Below are positions 35,401 to 44,294 of a DNA stretch of 50,240 nt, piece after piece; position 1 is the first letter of the stretch; the number at the start of each line of letters is the position of its first letter. The position numbers were made by a program, and so were the translations under genes. Origin of the DNA: an uncultured Bacteroides sp. (GTDB taxonomy: Bacteria > Bacteroidota > Bacteroidia > Bacteroidales > Bacteroidaceae); contig CAUEFX010000027.1 in NCBI GenBank assembly GCA_958477465.1, positions 1 to 50,240 of the forward strand. The letters run 5' to 3'. The notes under the pieces are model-generated. The model ran no database searches, was not told where the DNA came from, and saw only the letters and a program-made list of their open reading frames with translations.

Positions 35401-36792
35401 ATGAAGATACGAAATATGAGAAAACAAATTTTATTGTTTGCAGCCGTTACTTTTTCATTAAGCAGTTGCGGCATCTATTCCAAATATAAACCTGTTTCGG
35501 AAGTTCCGGACGGACTGTATGGCAGCACCGATGAGGGTGTTGTCCAGACAGCCGATACTGCCAACTTTGGCAATATGGCGTGGCGTGAAGTCTTTTCCGA
35601 TCCTTTCTTGCAGACATTGATCGATTCGGCATTGGTTCGTAATACAGATTTGCAGACGGCCCAATTGCGGGTGAAAGAGGCGGAAGCCGCCTTGATGACT
35701 TCCAAGCTCTCTTATCTGCCGTCTCTGTTTTTGGCACCGGAAGGTTCTATCAGCAGTTTCGATGGATCAAAGGCCACCAAGACTTATTCATTGCCTGTCA
35801 CTGCTTCGTGGGAGATCGACCTTTTCGGGCGTCTGACCAATGCCAAACGGAGTGCGAAGGCTGCGCTTCTGCAAAGCCGGGAATATGAACAGGCGGTACA
35901 GACACAATTGGTGGCATCGGTGGCCAATACGTATTACACGTTGCTGATGCTCGATGCCCAATACGAAATTGCAACAGCTACCGAAAAAGCCTGGAAAGAG
36001 AGTGTGGCTGCTACCCGTGCCATGAAAGCCGCCGGTATGGTGACAGAAGCCGGATTGGCACAAACCGAGGCTACCTATTATAATATATGTACTACCGTAC
36101 TCGATTTGAAAGAACAGATCAATCAGACGCAAAACAGTTTGTCATTGATCTTGGCCGAGGTTCCCCATGATATTCAGCGTGGCAAGCTCATCGGACAGCA
36201 GTTGCCGGAGACTTTTGCTACGGGAGTTCCTTTGCAGATGCTATCCAACCGTCCCGATGTGCGGAGTGCCGAACTGTCACTGGCACAGGCCTTTTATTCT
36301 ACGAATGCCGCCCGTTCGGCTTTCTACCCTTCCATTACATTGGGAGGCAGTGCTGGCTGGACCAACAGTGCCGGTTCGATGATTGTGAATCCCGGTAAAC
36401 TGTTAGCTTCGGCATTCGGATCGTTGACGCAACCCTTGTTCAATAAAGGAGCCAATATAGCCCAACTGAAGATAGCGAAGGCACGTCAGGAAGAAGCAAG
36501 TTTAGCGTTTCAGCAAGCCTTGCTTGCTGCCGGAAGTGAAGTGAATGATGCGTTGACGCAAGTACAGACTGCACGCAACAAATCCATTTACTACGACAAG
36601 CAGGTGGCTTCATTGGAAAATGCTGCCCGTAGCACCCGCTTGCTGATGCAACATGGCAACACCACCTATCTGGAGGTCTTGACAGCCCAGCAGACATTGC
36701 TCAATGCACAGCTCTCTCAGGTAGCCAACCGGTTTGCTGAGATTCAAGGGATTATCACCCTATATCAGGCACTTGGTGGCGGACGAATGTAA
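35401..36792 (+). CDS. Outer-membrane efflux factor (NodT/TolC-type lipoprotein)
   Basis: The 463-residue outer-membrane channel lipoprotein of the RND system has a lipobox in FAAVTFSLSSCGIY. Two repeated coiled-coil halves are visible (NTDLQTAQLRVKEAEAALMTSKL and SNRPDVRSAELSLAQAFYSTNAARSAFYPSI), and VTASWEIDLFGRLTN is typical of the family. An alternative start at 35416 (MRKQILLF) is equally possible and fits lipoprotein signals better. It is followed 20 bases later by the TetR regulator gene. Confidence 0.93.
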   Translation: MKIRNMRKQILLFAAVTFSLSSCGIYSKYKPVSEVPDGLYGSTDEGVVQTADTANFGNMAWREVFSDPFLQTLIDSALVRNTDLQTAQLRVKEAEAALMTSKLSYLPSLFLAPEGSISSFDGSKATKTYSLPVTASWEIDLFGRLTNAKRSAKAALLQSREYEQAVQTQLVASVANTYYTLLMLDAQYEIATATEKAWKESVAATRAMKAAGMVTEAGLAQTEATYYNICTTVLDLKEQINQTQNSLSLILAEVPHDIQRGKLIGQQLPETFATGVPLQMLSNRPDVRSAELSLAQAFYSTNAARSAFYPSITLGGSAGWTNSAGSMIVNPGKLLASAFGSLTQPLFNKGANIAQLKIAKARQEEASLAFQQALLAAGSEVNDALTQVQTARNKSIYYDKQVASLENAARSTRLLMQHGNTTYLEVLTAQQTLLNAQLSQVANRFAEIQGIITLYQALGGGRM

Positions 36793-36812
36793 AACAGATA
36801 GGAGGAGGTATT

Positions 36813-37421
36813 ATGATGAAAGCCGAAACAACCCGTCGGCTTGTTGTTGATCATACGAAGCGTGAGATGGTTCGTCAAGGCGTCAGCCGTCTGACAATGG
36901 ATATCATTGCTCAAGGATTAGGGATGTCGAAACGGACTCTTTACCAACTCTTTCCCAGCAAAGTCTGCCTTGTACAGATTTGTCTGGCAGACATTGCCGG
37001 GGAAAGAAAGCGAACTCTGTTGCTCCGGACGGACAATGACCGCTCGTGTGTGAAAGCGCTGTTCGATATTGTTGGCGGGTATGTCGATCTGATGCATTCT
37101 ATGGGAAGTGTGCTGTTGACTGATTTGGCACAGGAACCGGATTACCAATCGTTCTCGAAGCGGGAAGAATATTTCTGGTTACAGCAATTTGTAGATATAC
37201 TGAATCGTTGTAAAGCCTGTGGATATCTGCTTCCCGATGTCAATCCCGATCGTTTTGCGAATGATTTGCTTGTTCTTCTTTATGAGGACAGTTTGCGTGG
37301 CACGCGTTATACTACACAATGGCTGTTCTGTCAGGCGTTGTTGCGTGGTATATTCCGGACAGATGCCATTCCGTTGATTGATAAATATATGGTCAAGCAT
37401 GATCTTGCAGTACATGCTTGA
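36813..37421 (+). CDS. TetR-family regulator of the efflux operon
   Basis: The 202-residue protein has an N-terminal TetR helix-turn-helix (RLTMDIIAQGLGMSKRTLYQLFPSK) with the typical TLYxxFPSK end, then a helical ligand and dimer domain. Starts at 36813 and 36816 are adjacent ATG codons. As the last gene of the efflux run it probably represses its own operon and is released by a pump substrate (inference). A hairpin with T-rich tail follows. Confidence 0.9.
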   Translation: MMKAETTRRLVVDHTKREMVRQGVSRLTMDIIAQGLGMSKRTLYQLFPSKVCLVQICLADIAGERKRTLLLRTDNDRSCVKALFDIVGGYVDLMHSMGSVLLTDLAQEPDYQSFSKREEYFWLQQFVDILNRCKACGYLLPDVNPDRFANDLLVLLYEDSLRGTRYTTQWLFCQALLRGIFRTDAIPLIDKYMVKHDLAVHA

Positions 37422-37447
37422 TCTCTAACAAATTTACTCTCTTCAAT

Positions 37448-37487
37448 AAAGATGTAGTGACTTTACCAAAAAGGATACTACATCTTT
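37448..37487 (+). terminator. Terminator of the efflux operon
   Basis: AAAGATGTAGT pairs perfectly over 11 bp with ACTACATCTTT, then ATTTTGTTTAT. It lies 27 bases after the tetR-type gene. The arm ACTACATCTTT also recurs in the tandem repeat at 49559-49684. Confidence 0.75.
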
Positions 37488-37540
37488 ATTTTGTTTATAT
37501 TTGATGGTTGTATCTTATGAAATCAATAATAAGAGAGCAG

Positions 37541-37640
37541 CCAATAACCACATTATCACATTACTGCATTAATCACATTGTCCAATTATACTTCATTCCC
37601 CCATTATTCTTTATTGGCATGTTGGTACATTGTCACATTA
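37541..37640 (-). repeat. ATGTGCCAAT-type repeats, minus orientation
   Basis: The spacer between the efflux terminator and the MATE gene contains CACATTATCACATTAC, CACATTGTCCAAT and ACATTGTCACATTATT, the reverse complement of the repeat family seen near 32.0 and 40.7 kb. Confidence 0.5.
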
Positions 37641-37648
37641 TTTATTCC

Positions 37649-38992
37649 TTATCTATCCGTTTTCAGTTCTTTCAGTACACTGCATGTCAGTGGTATGGCC
37701 AACAGAAAAGAGAGTAAGTCCGCCATTGCCTGACACATTTCCACCCCTTGGAGTCCGAAAATACGGGGTAACAGGAAGATGAGCGGAATGAAAAACAGTC
37801 CTTGACGTGCCGAAGAGAGCAATGAGGCGCGTACCGGTTTACGGATCGTTTGCAACATCATGTTACTCATAATGATCCATGAACCGAGTGGCAAGGTGAT
37901 AAGTTGCCATTTCAAGGCTGCCGAACCGATTGCTATTACCTCAGCATCTCCTTTACGGAATAATTCCACCACATCCGGTGCAAAGGCCATGCCTGTTATC
38001 GTGGCGATCAGCAGAAAAACAAAGCCTACTTTGACACAAAACCAGAATCCTTCCCGTACACGGCTGTTCAGTCCTGCTCCGTAATTGAATCCGCATACGG
38101 GCTGGAAGCCTTGTCCGAATCCGATAAGGAAAGAGTTGATAAACATACAGACCCGTGTGACGATAGACATTCCGGCAATAGCGGCATCTCCGTAGTTGCC
38201 GGCTGTCACATTCAGCAAGATGGTAGATCCCGATGCCAGTCCCTGGCGAAAGATGGAAGGGGTTCCTCCATCGATAATCTCTCTGAAAAATCCCCAGGTG
38301 GGGGTGAAGTTTTTGTATCGGATGATGATATTATTTCCCCGGCGTGCCATATACAGTAGTAGTGTGAAACTGCATATCTGGCTGATGATGGTAGCTAATG
38401 CCGCTCCCGATATACCCATTCCGAAAGTAAAAATCAGTAACGGGTCCAACGCGATGTTCACTACCGCACCGATGACGATACCCACCATGGCATAGGCGGC
38501 GTTTCCTTGAAAACGCATCTGATTGTTCAGCACCAATGAAGCTGTCATGAAAGGTGTGCCGATCAGGATGATGCCCAGATATTTTTCTGTGTAAGGTAGA
38601 ATGGTAGGAGTGGACCCTAATGCGATGGAGAGCGGTGTCAGCAGCAGTAACCCGACAACGGCAATGACAACCCCCATGAACAAGGCGGAGAAAAATCCCG
38701 TGGCCGCCATCTTTTCGGCATTGTCTGTCTCCTGTGCTCCCAACTTTCGTGAGATGTAGTTACCCGAACCGTGTCCGAAGAAAAAGCCAACAGCTTGAAT
38801 GAAAGACATGACGGAGAAAACGATGCCGACCGCTGCCGTTGACTGTGTGTTGATCTTCCCGACGAAATAGGTATCTGCTATATTATAAAAAGAGGTGACC
38901 AGCATACTGATAATTGTCGGTACAGCCAGTTTTCCTATTAATCCCGGAATGGGAGCGGTAGTCATCTGTGTAAAATTATCTTTCTTCATCAT
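37649..38992 (-). CDS. MATE family multidrug or metabolite exporter
   Basis: The 447-residue inner-membrane antiporter has about 12 helices in two related halves. The MATE first-helix region is clear (GKLAVPTIISMLVTSFYNIADTYFVG) and QPVCGFNYGAG is the family signature of the second half. It exports cationic drugs or metabolites in exchange for Na+ or H+; the substrate is unknown. I chose the start at 38992 (MMKKDNFTQ). The open frame back to 39049 crosses a TATCTTTG promoter element at 39037-39044, so the longer form would lack a promoter. It converges with the RND run and may add to the same resistance role. Confidence 0.9.
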   Translation of the reverse strand: MMKKDNFTQMTTAPIPGLIGKLAVPTIISMLVTSFYNIADTYFVGKINTQSTAAVGIVFSVMSFIQAVGFFFGHGSGNYISRKLGAQETDNAEKMAATGFFSALFMGVVIAVVGLLLLTPLSIALGSTPTILPYTEKYLGIILIGTPFMTASLVLNNQMRFQGNAAYAMVGIVIGAVVNIALDPLLIFTFGMGISGAALATIISQICSFTLLLYMARRGNNIIIRYKNFTPTWGFFREIIDGGTPSIFRQGLASGSTILLNVTAGNYGDAAIAGMSIVTRVCMFINSFLIGFGQGFQPVCGFNYGAGLNSRVREGFWFCVKVGFVFLLIATITGMAFAPDVVELFRKGDAEVIAIGSAALKWQLITLPLGSWIIMSNMMLQTIRKPVRASLLSSARQGLFFIPLIFLLPRIFGLQGVEMCQAMADLLSFLLAIPLTCSVLKELKTDR

Positions 38993-39036
38993 TGTAGAGC
39001 GGCACTTCCGTGTCTTTATCGCTTTGTAAGTTCGTG

Positions 39037-39044
39037 CAAAGATA
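39037..39044 (-). promoter_or_regulatory. -7 box of the MATE gene; decides its start
   Basis: The minus strand reads TATCTTTG. A TTTC lies 22 bases further upstream. Transcription from here would begin near 39030, inside the longer open frame, supporting the ATG at 38992. Confidence 0.5.
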
Positions 39045-39184
39045 CGCATCCCTGCGGATATTCCGTGAAAGGTAACAACGAACTTAAAGACTGTTTTGAT
39101 TTTTGAGCATCAATTATATAATAGTTGAAAAAATCCGCTTCGTCTGATAAAAACGTTAAAAATAATCCTCTCTTTTTATGATTA

Positions 39185-39238
39185 ACTAAAGTTTCCCACC
39201 CTTCTTCAAGCTATTTAGTGAGGGTGGGTAACTTTAGT
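39185..39238 (-). terminator. Terminator of the O-acetylhomoserine sulfhydrylase gene
   Basis: ACTAAAGTTTCCCACCCT and AGGGTGGGTAACTTTAGT pair at 17 of 18 positions with an 18-base loop, 51 bases past the leftward gene's stop. Confidence 0.8.
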
Positions 39239-39288
39239 GATTAATTTCATTTCACCGGAACGGTAGTGGTGACTTTCCTTTGAAACTC

Positions 39289-40569
39289 TTATGCGTTCAG
39301 CGCCTGCTCTATGTCGGCAATGATATCTTCTGCATTTTCGATACCTACACTGAGACGGATGAGGTCGGGACGGACTCCGGCTTCAATCAGTTGTTCGTCT
39401 GTCAACTGTCGATGAGTATGGCTGGCAGGATGCAGCACACAGGTGCGTGCATCGGCTACATGCGTAACGATGGCAGCCAGTTTCAGTGAATCCATGAATT
39501 TGATGGATACATCGCGTCCGCCTTTCAGCCCGAAGGAGATGACACCGCAGGAACCGTTCGGGAGGTATTTCTGAGCCAGCTCATAATATTTATTACCGGG
39601 GAGACCGCAATAGTTTACCCATGCCACCCGGTCGTTTTTCGACAGGTATTCGGCTACTTTCTGTGCATTACGGCAGTGTTGAGGCATGCGAAGGTGAAGT
39701 GTCTCCAGTCCTAAATTGAGCAAGAAAGCATTTTGCGGGCTTTGTATACTTCCGAGGTCACGCATCAGTTGGGCCGTTGCTTTGGTGATATAGGCCATTT
39801 TTCCGAATGCCTTGGTGTAGGTCAGTCCATGATAAGACTCATCCGGAGTACACAATCCGGGGAATTTATCGGCATGGGCATCCCAGTCGAAATTACCGCT
39901 GTCGACAATACAGCCGCCTACACTCGTGGCGTGTCCGTCCATGTATTTGGTGGTGGAATGTACCACGATGTCAGCTCCCCATTCAAAAGGACGACAGTTG
40001 ATCGGGGTAGGGAAGGTGTTGTCTATGATCAGAGGTACACCGTGACTGTGAGCGATGCGGGCAAACTTTTCAATGTCGAGCACTTCAAGAGAAGGATTCG
40101 AGATGGTTTCACCGAACAGGGCTTTCGTGTTCGGACGGAAAGCTGCCGAGATCTCTTCTTCACTTGCATCCGGATTGATGAAAGTGACATCGATACCGAG
40201 TTTTTTCAGTGTCACGCCGAAGAGGTTGAACGTGCCGCCATAGATGGCTGAAGAGCATACGAAGTGATCGCCTGCCTGGCAGATATTGAATATGGCGTAG
40301 AAATTAGCCGCTTGGCCGCTGGACGTCAACATGGCTCCTACACCTTCTTCAAGAGCGGCTATCTTGGCAGCCACTGCATCGTTGGTAGGATTTTGCAAAC
40401 GGGTATAAAAATATCCGCTGTCTTCGAGGTCGAAAAGACGGGCCATCTGCTCACTGGTATCGTATTTGAAAGTTGTGCTCTGGTAAATGGGCAACACACG
40501 TGGTTCCCCCTTTTTAGGTGTCCACCCTGCTTGTACGCACAAGGTTTCAGGTTTGAATTGCTTTGCCAT
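39289..40569 (-). CDS. metY: O-acetylhomoserine sulfhydrylase (aminocarboxypropyltransferase)
   Basis: This cytoplasmic PLP enzyme makes homocysteine (or methionine) from O-acetylhomoserine and sulfide, giving direct sulfur entry to methionine synthesis. The 426-residue protein has the Cys/Met metabolism fold with YTRLQNPTNDAVAAKIAALE, SSGQAANFYAI, IIDNTFPTP and the Schiff-base Lys208 in HSTTKYMDGHAT. Length is usual for the MetY branch, longer than cystathionine gamma-synthase. It is a single gene with a TACTTTTG element at 40619-40626 and a strong terminator. Confidence 0.93.
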   Translation of the reverse strand: MAKQFKPETLCVQAGWTPKKGEPRVLPIYQSTTFKYDTSEQMARLFDLEDSGYFYTRLQNPTNDAVAAKIAALEEGVGAMLTSSGQAANFYAIFNICQAGDHFVCSSAIYGGTFNLFGVTLKKLGIDVTFINPDASEEEISAAFRPNTKALFGETISNPSLEVLDIEKFARIAHSHGVPLIIDNTFPTPINCRPFEWGADIVVHSTTKYMDGHATSVGGCIVDSGNFDWDAHADKFPGLCTPDESYHGLTYTKAFGKMAYITKATAQLMRDLGSIQSPQNAFLLNLGLETLHLRMPQHCRNAQKVAEYLSKNDRVAWVNYCGLPGNKYYELAQKYLPNGSCGVISFGLKGGRDVSIKFMDSLKLAAIVTHVADARTCVLHPASHTHRQLTDEQLIEAGVRPDLIRLSVGIENAEDIIADIEQALNA

Positions 40570-40618
40570 AATTGTTATTGTTGTTACTGTTTTATTACTT
40601 TAAAAAGTTATATCCACG

Positions 40619-40626
40619 CAAAAGTA
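40619..40626 (-). promoter_or_regulatory. -7 box of metY
   Basis: The minus strand reads TACTTTTG, 50 bases upstream of the ATG. Just beyond lies GTTTTAAACC, a small palindrome. Confidence 0.5.
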
Positions 40627-40669
40627 AAGAAAATAATTGGTTTAAAACATTATCTTTGTGAGCGAAATG

Positions 40670-40972
40670 AAGAATAATATGCCAATGTGTCAATGTGCCA
40701 ATGAAGAATAATGTGTCAATATGCTAATGTGTTAATTAGATAATGTGCTAATGTGGCAAGTTGAGAATGGTGACAAGTGAATAATAATGTGGAATTTTGA
40801 ATAATATGGCACTGAAGAGTATATAGATCATTTGGCGTAGTTGATAGCTACATTGGTGATATTCTTTAATTAGTGTATTTGCCTATTAGTACATTGATTC
40901 ATTGTTTATTATTTAATTTTTTAGTTGGCACATTGGTACATTATTCTTCATTAGCACATTATTTAGCCCCAT
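40670..40972. repeat. Gene-free spacer filled with two opposed repeat blocks
   Basis: The left half (about 40670-40810) carries forward copies (AATGTGTCAATGTGCCAATG, AATGTGCTAATGTGG). The right half (about 40860-40970) carries the reverse complement (TTGGCACATTGGTACATT, TTCATTAGCACATT). GAAGAATAAT separates units on both sides in matching orientation. A transcript across the region could form a long hairpin. No ORF is seen. Confidence 0.65.
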
Positions 40973-40976
40973 TATT

Positions 40977-42056
40977 ATGAATAGATATTGTATTTTTCTT
41001 TTTTTCTGTTTTTTGCTCCCTGTCTCTGCTTTGTGGGGGCAACAGAAGGCTACTCCGAAACCCGGTGAGGGAATTTCTACTTTTCTGTTGCGGCACAACC
41101 GTGCACCGAAGAAGTATTATGATGATTTTATCAAACTGAATGAAGCTAAATTGGGAAAGGGGCAGTCATTGAAGTTAGGAGTGACTTACCTGATTCCTCC
41201 TGTGAAAAAAACGGTTCCGGAGGTTGCTCCCGTAACGGCTTCTGCAACGGCTGGCGGAAGTGCTTCTGGAAGTGTTGCCAAGAAAGAAAATACAGAAAAG
41301 AAACAACTGGCACGGAAGACAGAACGAAATGAACCGCTTTTTGGAAAACTTCTGGCAAATGTGAAGGTGACTTCCAACCGGCTGGCGGGTGCATGCTTTT
41401 ATGTAGTCAGCGGGCATGGCGGTCCCGATCCCGGAGCTATCGGAAGAGTAGGAAAACACGAACTGCACGAAGATGAATATGCTTATGACATAGCCTTGAG
41501 ATTGGCACGTAACCTGATGCAGGAAGGGGCGGAAGTGCATATCATTATTCAGGATGCAAAGGATGGAATTCGTGATGATGCCTATCTGCCGAACAGTAAA
41601 CGCGAGACTTGTATGGGAGATCCCATTCCTTTGAATCAGGTACAGCGTCTTCAGCAACGTTGCGATAAAATCAATGCCCAGTATCGCAATGACCGCAAAA
41701 AGTATAAATATTGCCGGGCTATTTTTATCCACGTCGATAGCCGTAGTAAGGGCAAACAGACCGATGTGTTCTTTTATCACTCCAACCGCAGGGCAGAAAG
41801 TAAGAAACTGGCAAACCGCATGAAAGATACCTTTGAGTCAAAGTATGGCAAGCATCAGCCCAACCGAGGCTTTGCGGGTACAGTGAGCGGACGGAATCTA
41901 TATGTCCTGACACATGCTACCCCTGTATCCGTGTTTGTGGAACTGGGAAATATTCAAAATTCACTCGATCAAAAAAGACTGGTAATACCTTCCAACCGGC
42001 AGGCTCTTGCAAATTGGTTGATGGAGGGCTTTCTGAAAGATTATAAAGGGATGTGA
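40977..42056 (+). CDS. Secreted N-acetylmuramoyl-L-alanine amidase (Amidase_3)
   Basis: The 359-residue zinc amidase cuts the bond between peptide and sugar in peptidoglycan, usually at cell division. It has a signal peptide (MNRYCIFLFFCFLLPVSALWG), a LysM-like N-terminal region (GEGISTFLLRHNRAPKKYYDDFIKLN near 31-56), a low-complexity Ala/Ser/Lys linker (80-120) and the catalytic domain. Zinc ligands and the catalytic Glu are His147 (SGHGGPDPG), a Glu in the 163-167 run (HEDEYAYD), His252 (FIHVDS) and Glu322 (VFVELGNIQN). FIHVDS replaces the more common SIHxNA form. It should act in the periplasm. Confidence 0.88.
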   Translation: MNRYCIFLFFCFLLPVSALWGQQKATPKPGEGISTFLLRHNRAPKKYYDDFIKLNEAKLGKGQSLKLGVTYLIPPVKKTVPEVAPVTASATAGGSASGSVAKKENTEKKQLARKTERNEPLFGKLLANVKVTSNRLAGACFYVVSGHGGPDPGAIGRVGKHELHEDEYAYDIALRLARNLMQEGAEVHIIIQDAKDGIRDDAYLPNSKRETCMGDPIPLNQVQRLQQRCDKINAQYRNDRKKYKYCRAIFIHVDSRSKGKQTDVFFYHSNRRAESKKLANRMKDTFESKYGKHQPNRGFAGTVSGRNLYVLTHATPVSVFVELGNIQNSLDQKRLVIPSNRQALANWLMEGFLKDYKGM

Positions 42057-42163
42057 ATGTGACAAGAACGGATAACCGTACTGTGAGAATAAGTTCTATT
42101 ATTTGTCTCTTTGGTCGATACGTATCAGATTCCGATGTTTGGCATCAGACATAGATCATAGAA

Positions 42164-42230
42164 CAATGTGCCAATTGCCTCGCAAAATACTTGCGCAGCA
42201 CATTGGCACATTGGTATATTGGCACATTGG
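42164..42230. terminator. Repeat-derived hairpin between convergent genes
   Basis: CAATGTGCCAAT (42164-42175) pairs perfectly with ATTGGCACATTG (42202-42213), and the inner CGCAA/TTGCG adds a second stem. A further copy ATTGGCACATTGG lies at 42218-42230, 7 bases from the carboxyltransferase stop. The hairpin is built from the same repeat family as the spacers at 32.0, 37.6 and 40.8 kb, and could end both transcripts. Confidence 0.5.
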
Positions 42231-42237
42231 CATATTA

Positions 42238-43773
42238 TTAAAGCGGCATATTACCGTGCTTTTTCGGCGGATTGGTCTGCATCTTATTTTCCGTCATGTC
42301 CAATGCCTGAATCAGGCGTTTACGGGTCTGTTTCGGCAAGATGATTTCATCGATAAAGCCGAGTTCGGCAGCTTGATACGGAGTAGCGAATTTCTCTTTG
42401 TATGCTTCCAGTTCTTTGGCTTTGGTCTCTGCATCTGCTTTGCGGAATAGGATGTTTATGGCACCTTCGGCTCCCATCACGGCAATTTCTGCATTGGGGT
42501 AGGCGAAGTTCGCATCGGCTCCGGTCTGCTTGGAGTTCATGACGATATAAGCACCGCCGTAGGCTTTGCGGGTGATTACTGTGATTTTGGGCACAGTGGC
42601 TTCTGCAAATGCATATACGATTTTTGCTCCGTGGCGGATGATACCGTTGTTCTCCTGAGTATATCCCGGCAGGAAACCCGGAACATCTTCAAATGTAATC
42701 AGTGGTATGTTGAAACAGTCGCAGAAACGGATAAAACGGCTTGCCTTGTCGCTGGCATCTATATCGAGTACTCCTGCCAGATAAGCCGGCTGGTTGGCTA
42801 CGATACCTACCGAGCGTCCGCCCAGACGGGCGAATCCGATAATGATGTTTTTGGCAAAGTAGGGCATTACCTCAAAGAAGTATCCGTTGTCTACCACGCG
42901 CTCGATGATCTCTTTCATGTCATAGGGAACATTCGGATCGGTAGGAACGATGGTATTCAGAGATTCGTCTTCGCGGTTGATTTCATCTGTACAGGGCTGC
43001 TTGCGCGCCTCGTCCATATTGTTTTGTGGCAGGAAGGAGAGCAGCTCGCGAATAGACATCAGCAACTCTTCTTCACTATTGGCCATGAAGTGGGTTACAC
43101 CGCTTTTACTGCTATGCGTCATGGCACCACCCAATTCTTCCTTGCTTACTTCTTCATGGATAACGGTTTTCACGACATCCGGTCCGGTAACGAACATGTG
43201 GCTTTTTTCTTTTACCATAAAGATGAAGTCCGTCAGTGCCGGAGAGTAGCAGGCACCTCCTGCACAAGGACCGAGGATGGCGGAGATTTGCGGAATTACT
43301 CCGCTTGCAATCGTATTCTGGTAGAAGATGTCGGCATAACCCGAAAGGCTTTCGATACCTTCCTGGATACGTGCGCCGCCCGAATCGTTCAGGGCAATGA
43401 TCGGGGCACCGTTCTTGAGAGCCAACTGCTGCACCTTTACGATTTTCTTGGCGTTGGATGCCGAAAGAGAGCCGCCGTATACGGTGAAATCGTATGCATA
43501 TACGAACACCTGGCGCCCGTCTATTTTTCCGTAACCCGAAACAACACCGTCTCCCGGAATCTTGTTCTTGTCCATGTTGTAGTTGGTACAACGATGCATC
43601 ATCAGTTTGTCCAGTTCCACAAACGTGCCTTTGTCCAGCAGCATGTCAATCCGTTCACGGGCGGTCATTTTTCCGCTTTCGTGCTGTTTCTCTATCTTGT
43701 CGATGCCTCCACCGAGGGAAGCCATGCGGTCACGCTCTTCGAACGTGGCGTATGCTTTATTCGTTTCTTCCAT
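42238..43773 (-). CDS. Biotin-dependent acyl-CoA carboxylase, carboxyltransferase subunit
   Basis: The 511-residue subunit transfers CO2 between biotin and an acyl-CoA, most likely propionyl-CoA/methylmalonyl-CoA by similarity to PccB/MmdA. The two crotonase-like halves are intact. The first has MTARERIDMLLDKGTFVE, ALNDSGGARIQEGIESLSGY and ILGPCAGGACYSPALTDF. The second has FEDVPGFLPGYTQENNGIIRHGAK and AYGGAYIVMNSKQTGADANFA with GGAY and GGAC oxyanion loops. Acetyl-CoA cannot be excluded. Last gene of a three-gene operon; its ATG overlaps the carrier gene's stop by one base (TAATG). No membrane decarboxylase subunit (MmdB) lies alongside, so a soluble carboxylase is favoured over a sodium pump. 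Confidence 0.92.
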   Translation of the reverse strand: MEETNKAYATFEERDRMASLGGGIDKIEKQHESGKMTARERIDMLLDKGTFVELDKLMMHRCTNYNMDKNKIPGDGVVSGYGKIDGRQVFVYAYDFTVYGGSLSASNAKKIVKVQQLALKNGAPIIALNDSGGARIQEGIESLSGYADIFYQNTIASGVIPQISAILGPCAGGACYSPALTDFIFMVKEKSHMFVTGPDVVKTVIHEEVSKEELGGAMTHSSKSGVTHFMANSEEELLMSIRELLSFLPQNNMDEARKQPCTDEINREDESLNTIVPTDPNVPYDMKEIIERVVDNGYFFEVMPYFAKNIIIGFARLGGRSVGIVANQPAYLAGVLDIDASDKASRFIRFCDCFNIPLITFEDVPGFLPGYTQENNGIIRHGAKIVYAFAEATVPKITVITRKAYGGAYIVMNSKQTGADANFAYPNAEIAVMGAEGAINILFRKADAETKAKELEAYKEKFATPYQAAELGFIDEIILPKQTRKRLIQALDMTENKMQTNPPKKHGNMPL

Positions 43774-44282
43774 TATTCTATTGTTTCAAGGGTTATCAAT
43801 GTCTGGTCACCGGTGATGTTGTCACCCTCTTGTACCAGAATTTCTTTGATGCGGCAGTCTGAAGTCACTTTGTAATTGCTTTGCATTTTCATGGCTTCGA
43901 TGACGATGGCTGTTTCGCCTGCTTTCATTTCCTGTCCTACTGTAACGGGAATTTTCACCACCTTCCCCGGCATTGGCGAGGTGATGCGGTCGTTTTGTCC
44001 CTCTTCTCCTTTTTTACGCATGCGCAGGTATTTGGCTTGGCTGTCTACGATGTCGACGTTGAAGCTGCTGTAGTGTGTGTTCACTTTGTAGCTTTTTCCG
44101 TTATCGCTGCGAATCAGTTGGGCATTGGAGCTGTGACCATCCATAAGAATGTTGCAGGTTCCGTTTTCCGCCATGACGACATCGGCTTCAAACGTTTTCC
44201 CATCGATGGTGAGTACCACCTTGTTATCTTGTTTGCTGACCAGTTCTATTTCGGCCACGCGGTTTCCTATATGAATTTCCAT
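43773..44282 (-). CDS. Biotin carboxyl carrier protein of the acyl-CoA carboxylase
   Basis: The 169-residue protein carries biotin between the two catalytic subunits. The C-terminal biotinyl domain has GKVVKIPVTVGQEMKAGETAIVIEAMKMQS with the biotin Lys132 in EAMKM. The N-terminal 90 residues are a separate beta-rich part (VVLTIDGKTFEADVV) like the BT domain that docks the carrier in other acyl-CoA carboxylases. It lies 12 bases after the biotin carboxylase gene and overlaps the carboxyltransferase start. Confidence 0.92.
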   Translation of the reverse strand: MEIHIGNRVAEIELVSKQDNKVVLTIDGKTFEADVVMAENGTCNILMDGHSSNAQLIRSDNGKSYKVNTHYSSFNVDIVDSQAKYLRMRKKGEEGQNDRITSPMPGKVVKIPVTVGQEMKAGETAIVIEAMKMQSNYKVTSDCRIKEILVQEGDNITGDQTLITLETIE

Positions 44283-44294
44283 AATTGATGTTGT

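Noticed and set aside
42631..43875. 414-codon plus-strand frame over the carboxyltransferase gene
   Set aside because: Antisense to conserved carboxyltransferase motifs; no recognisable protein features.
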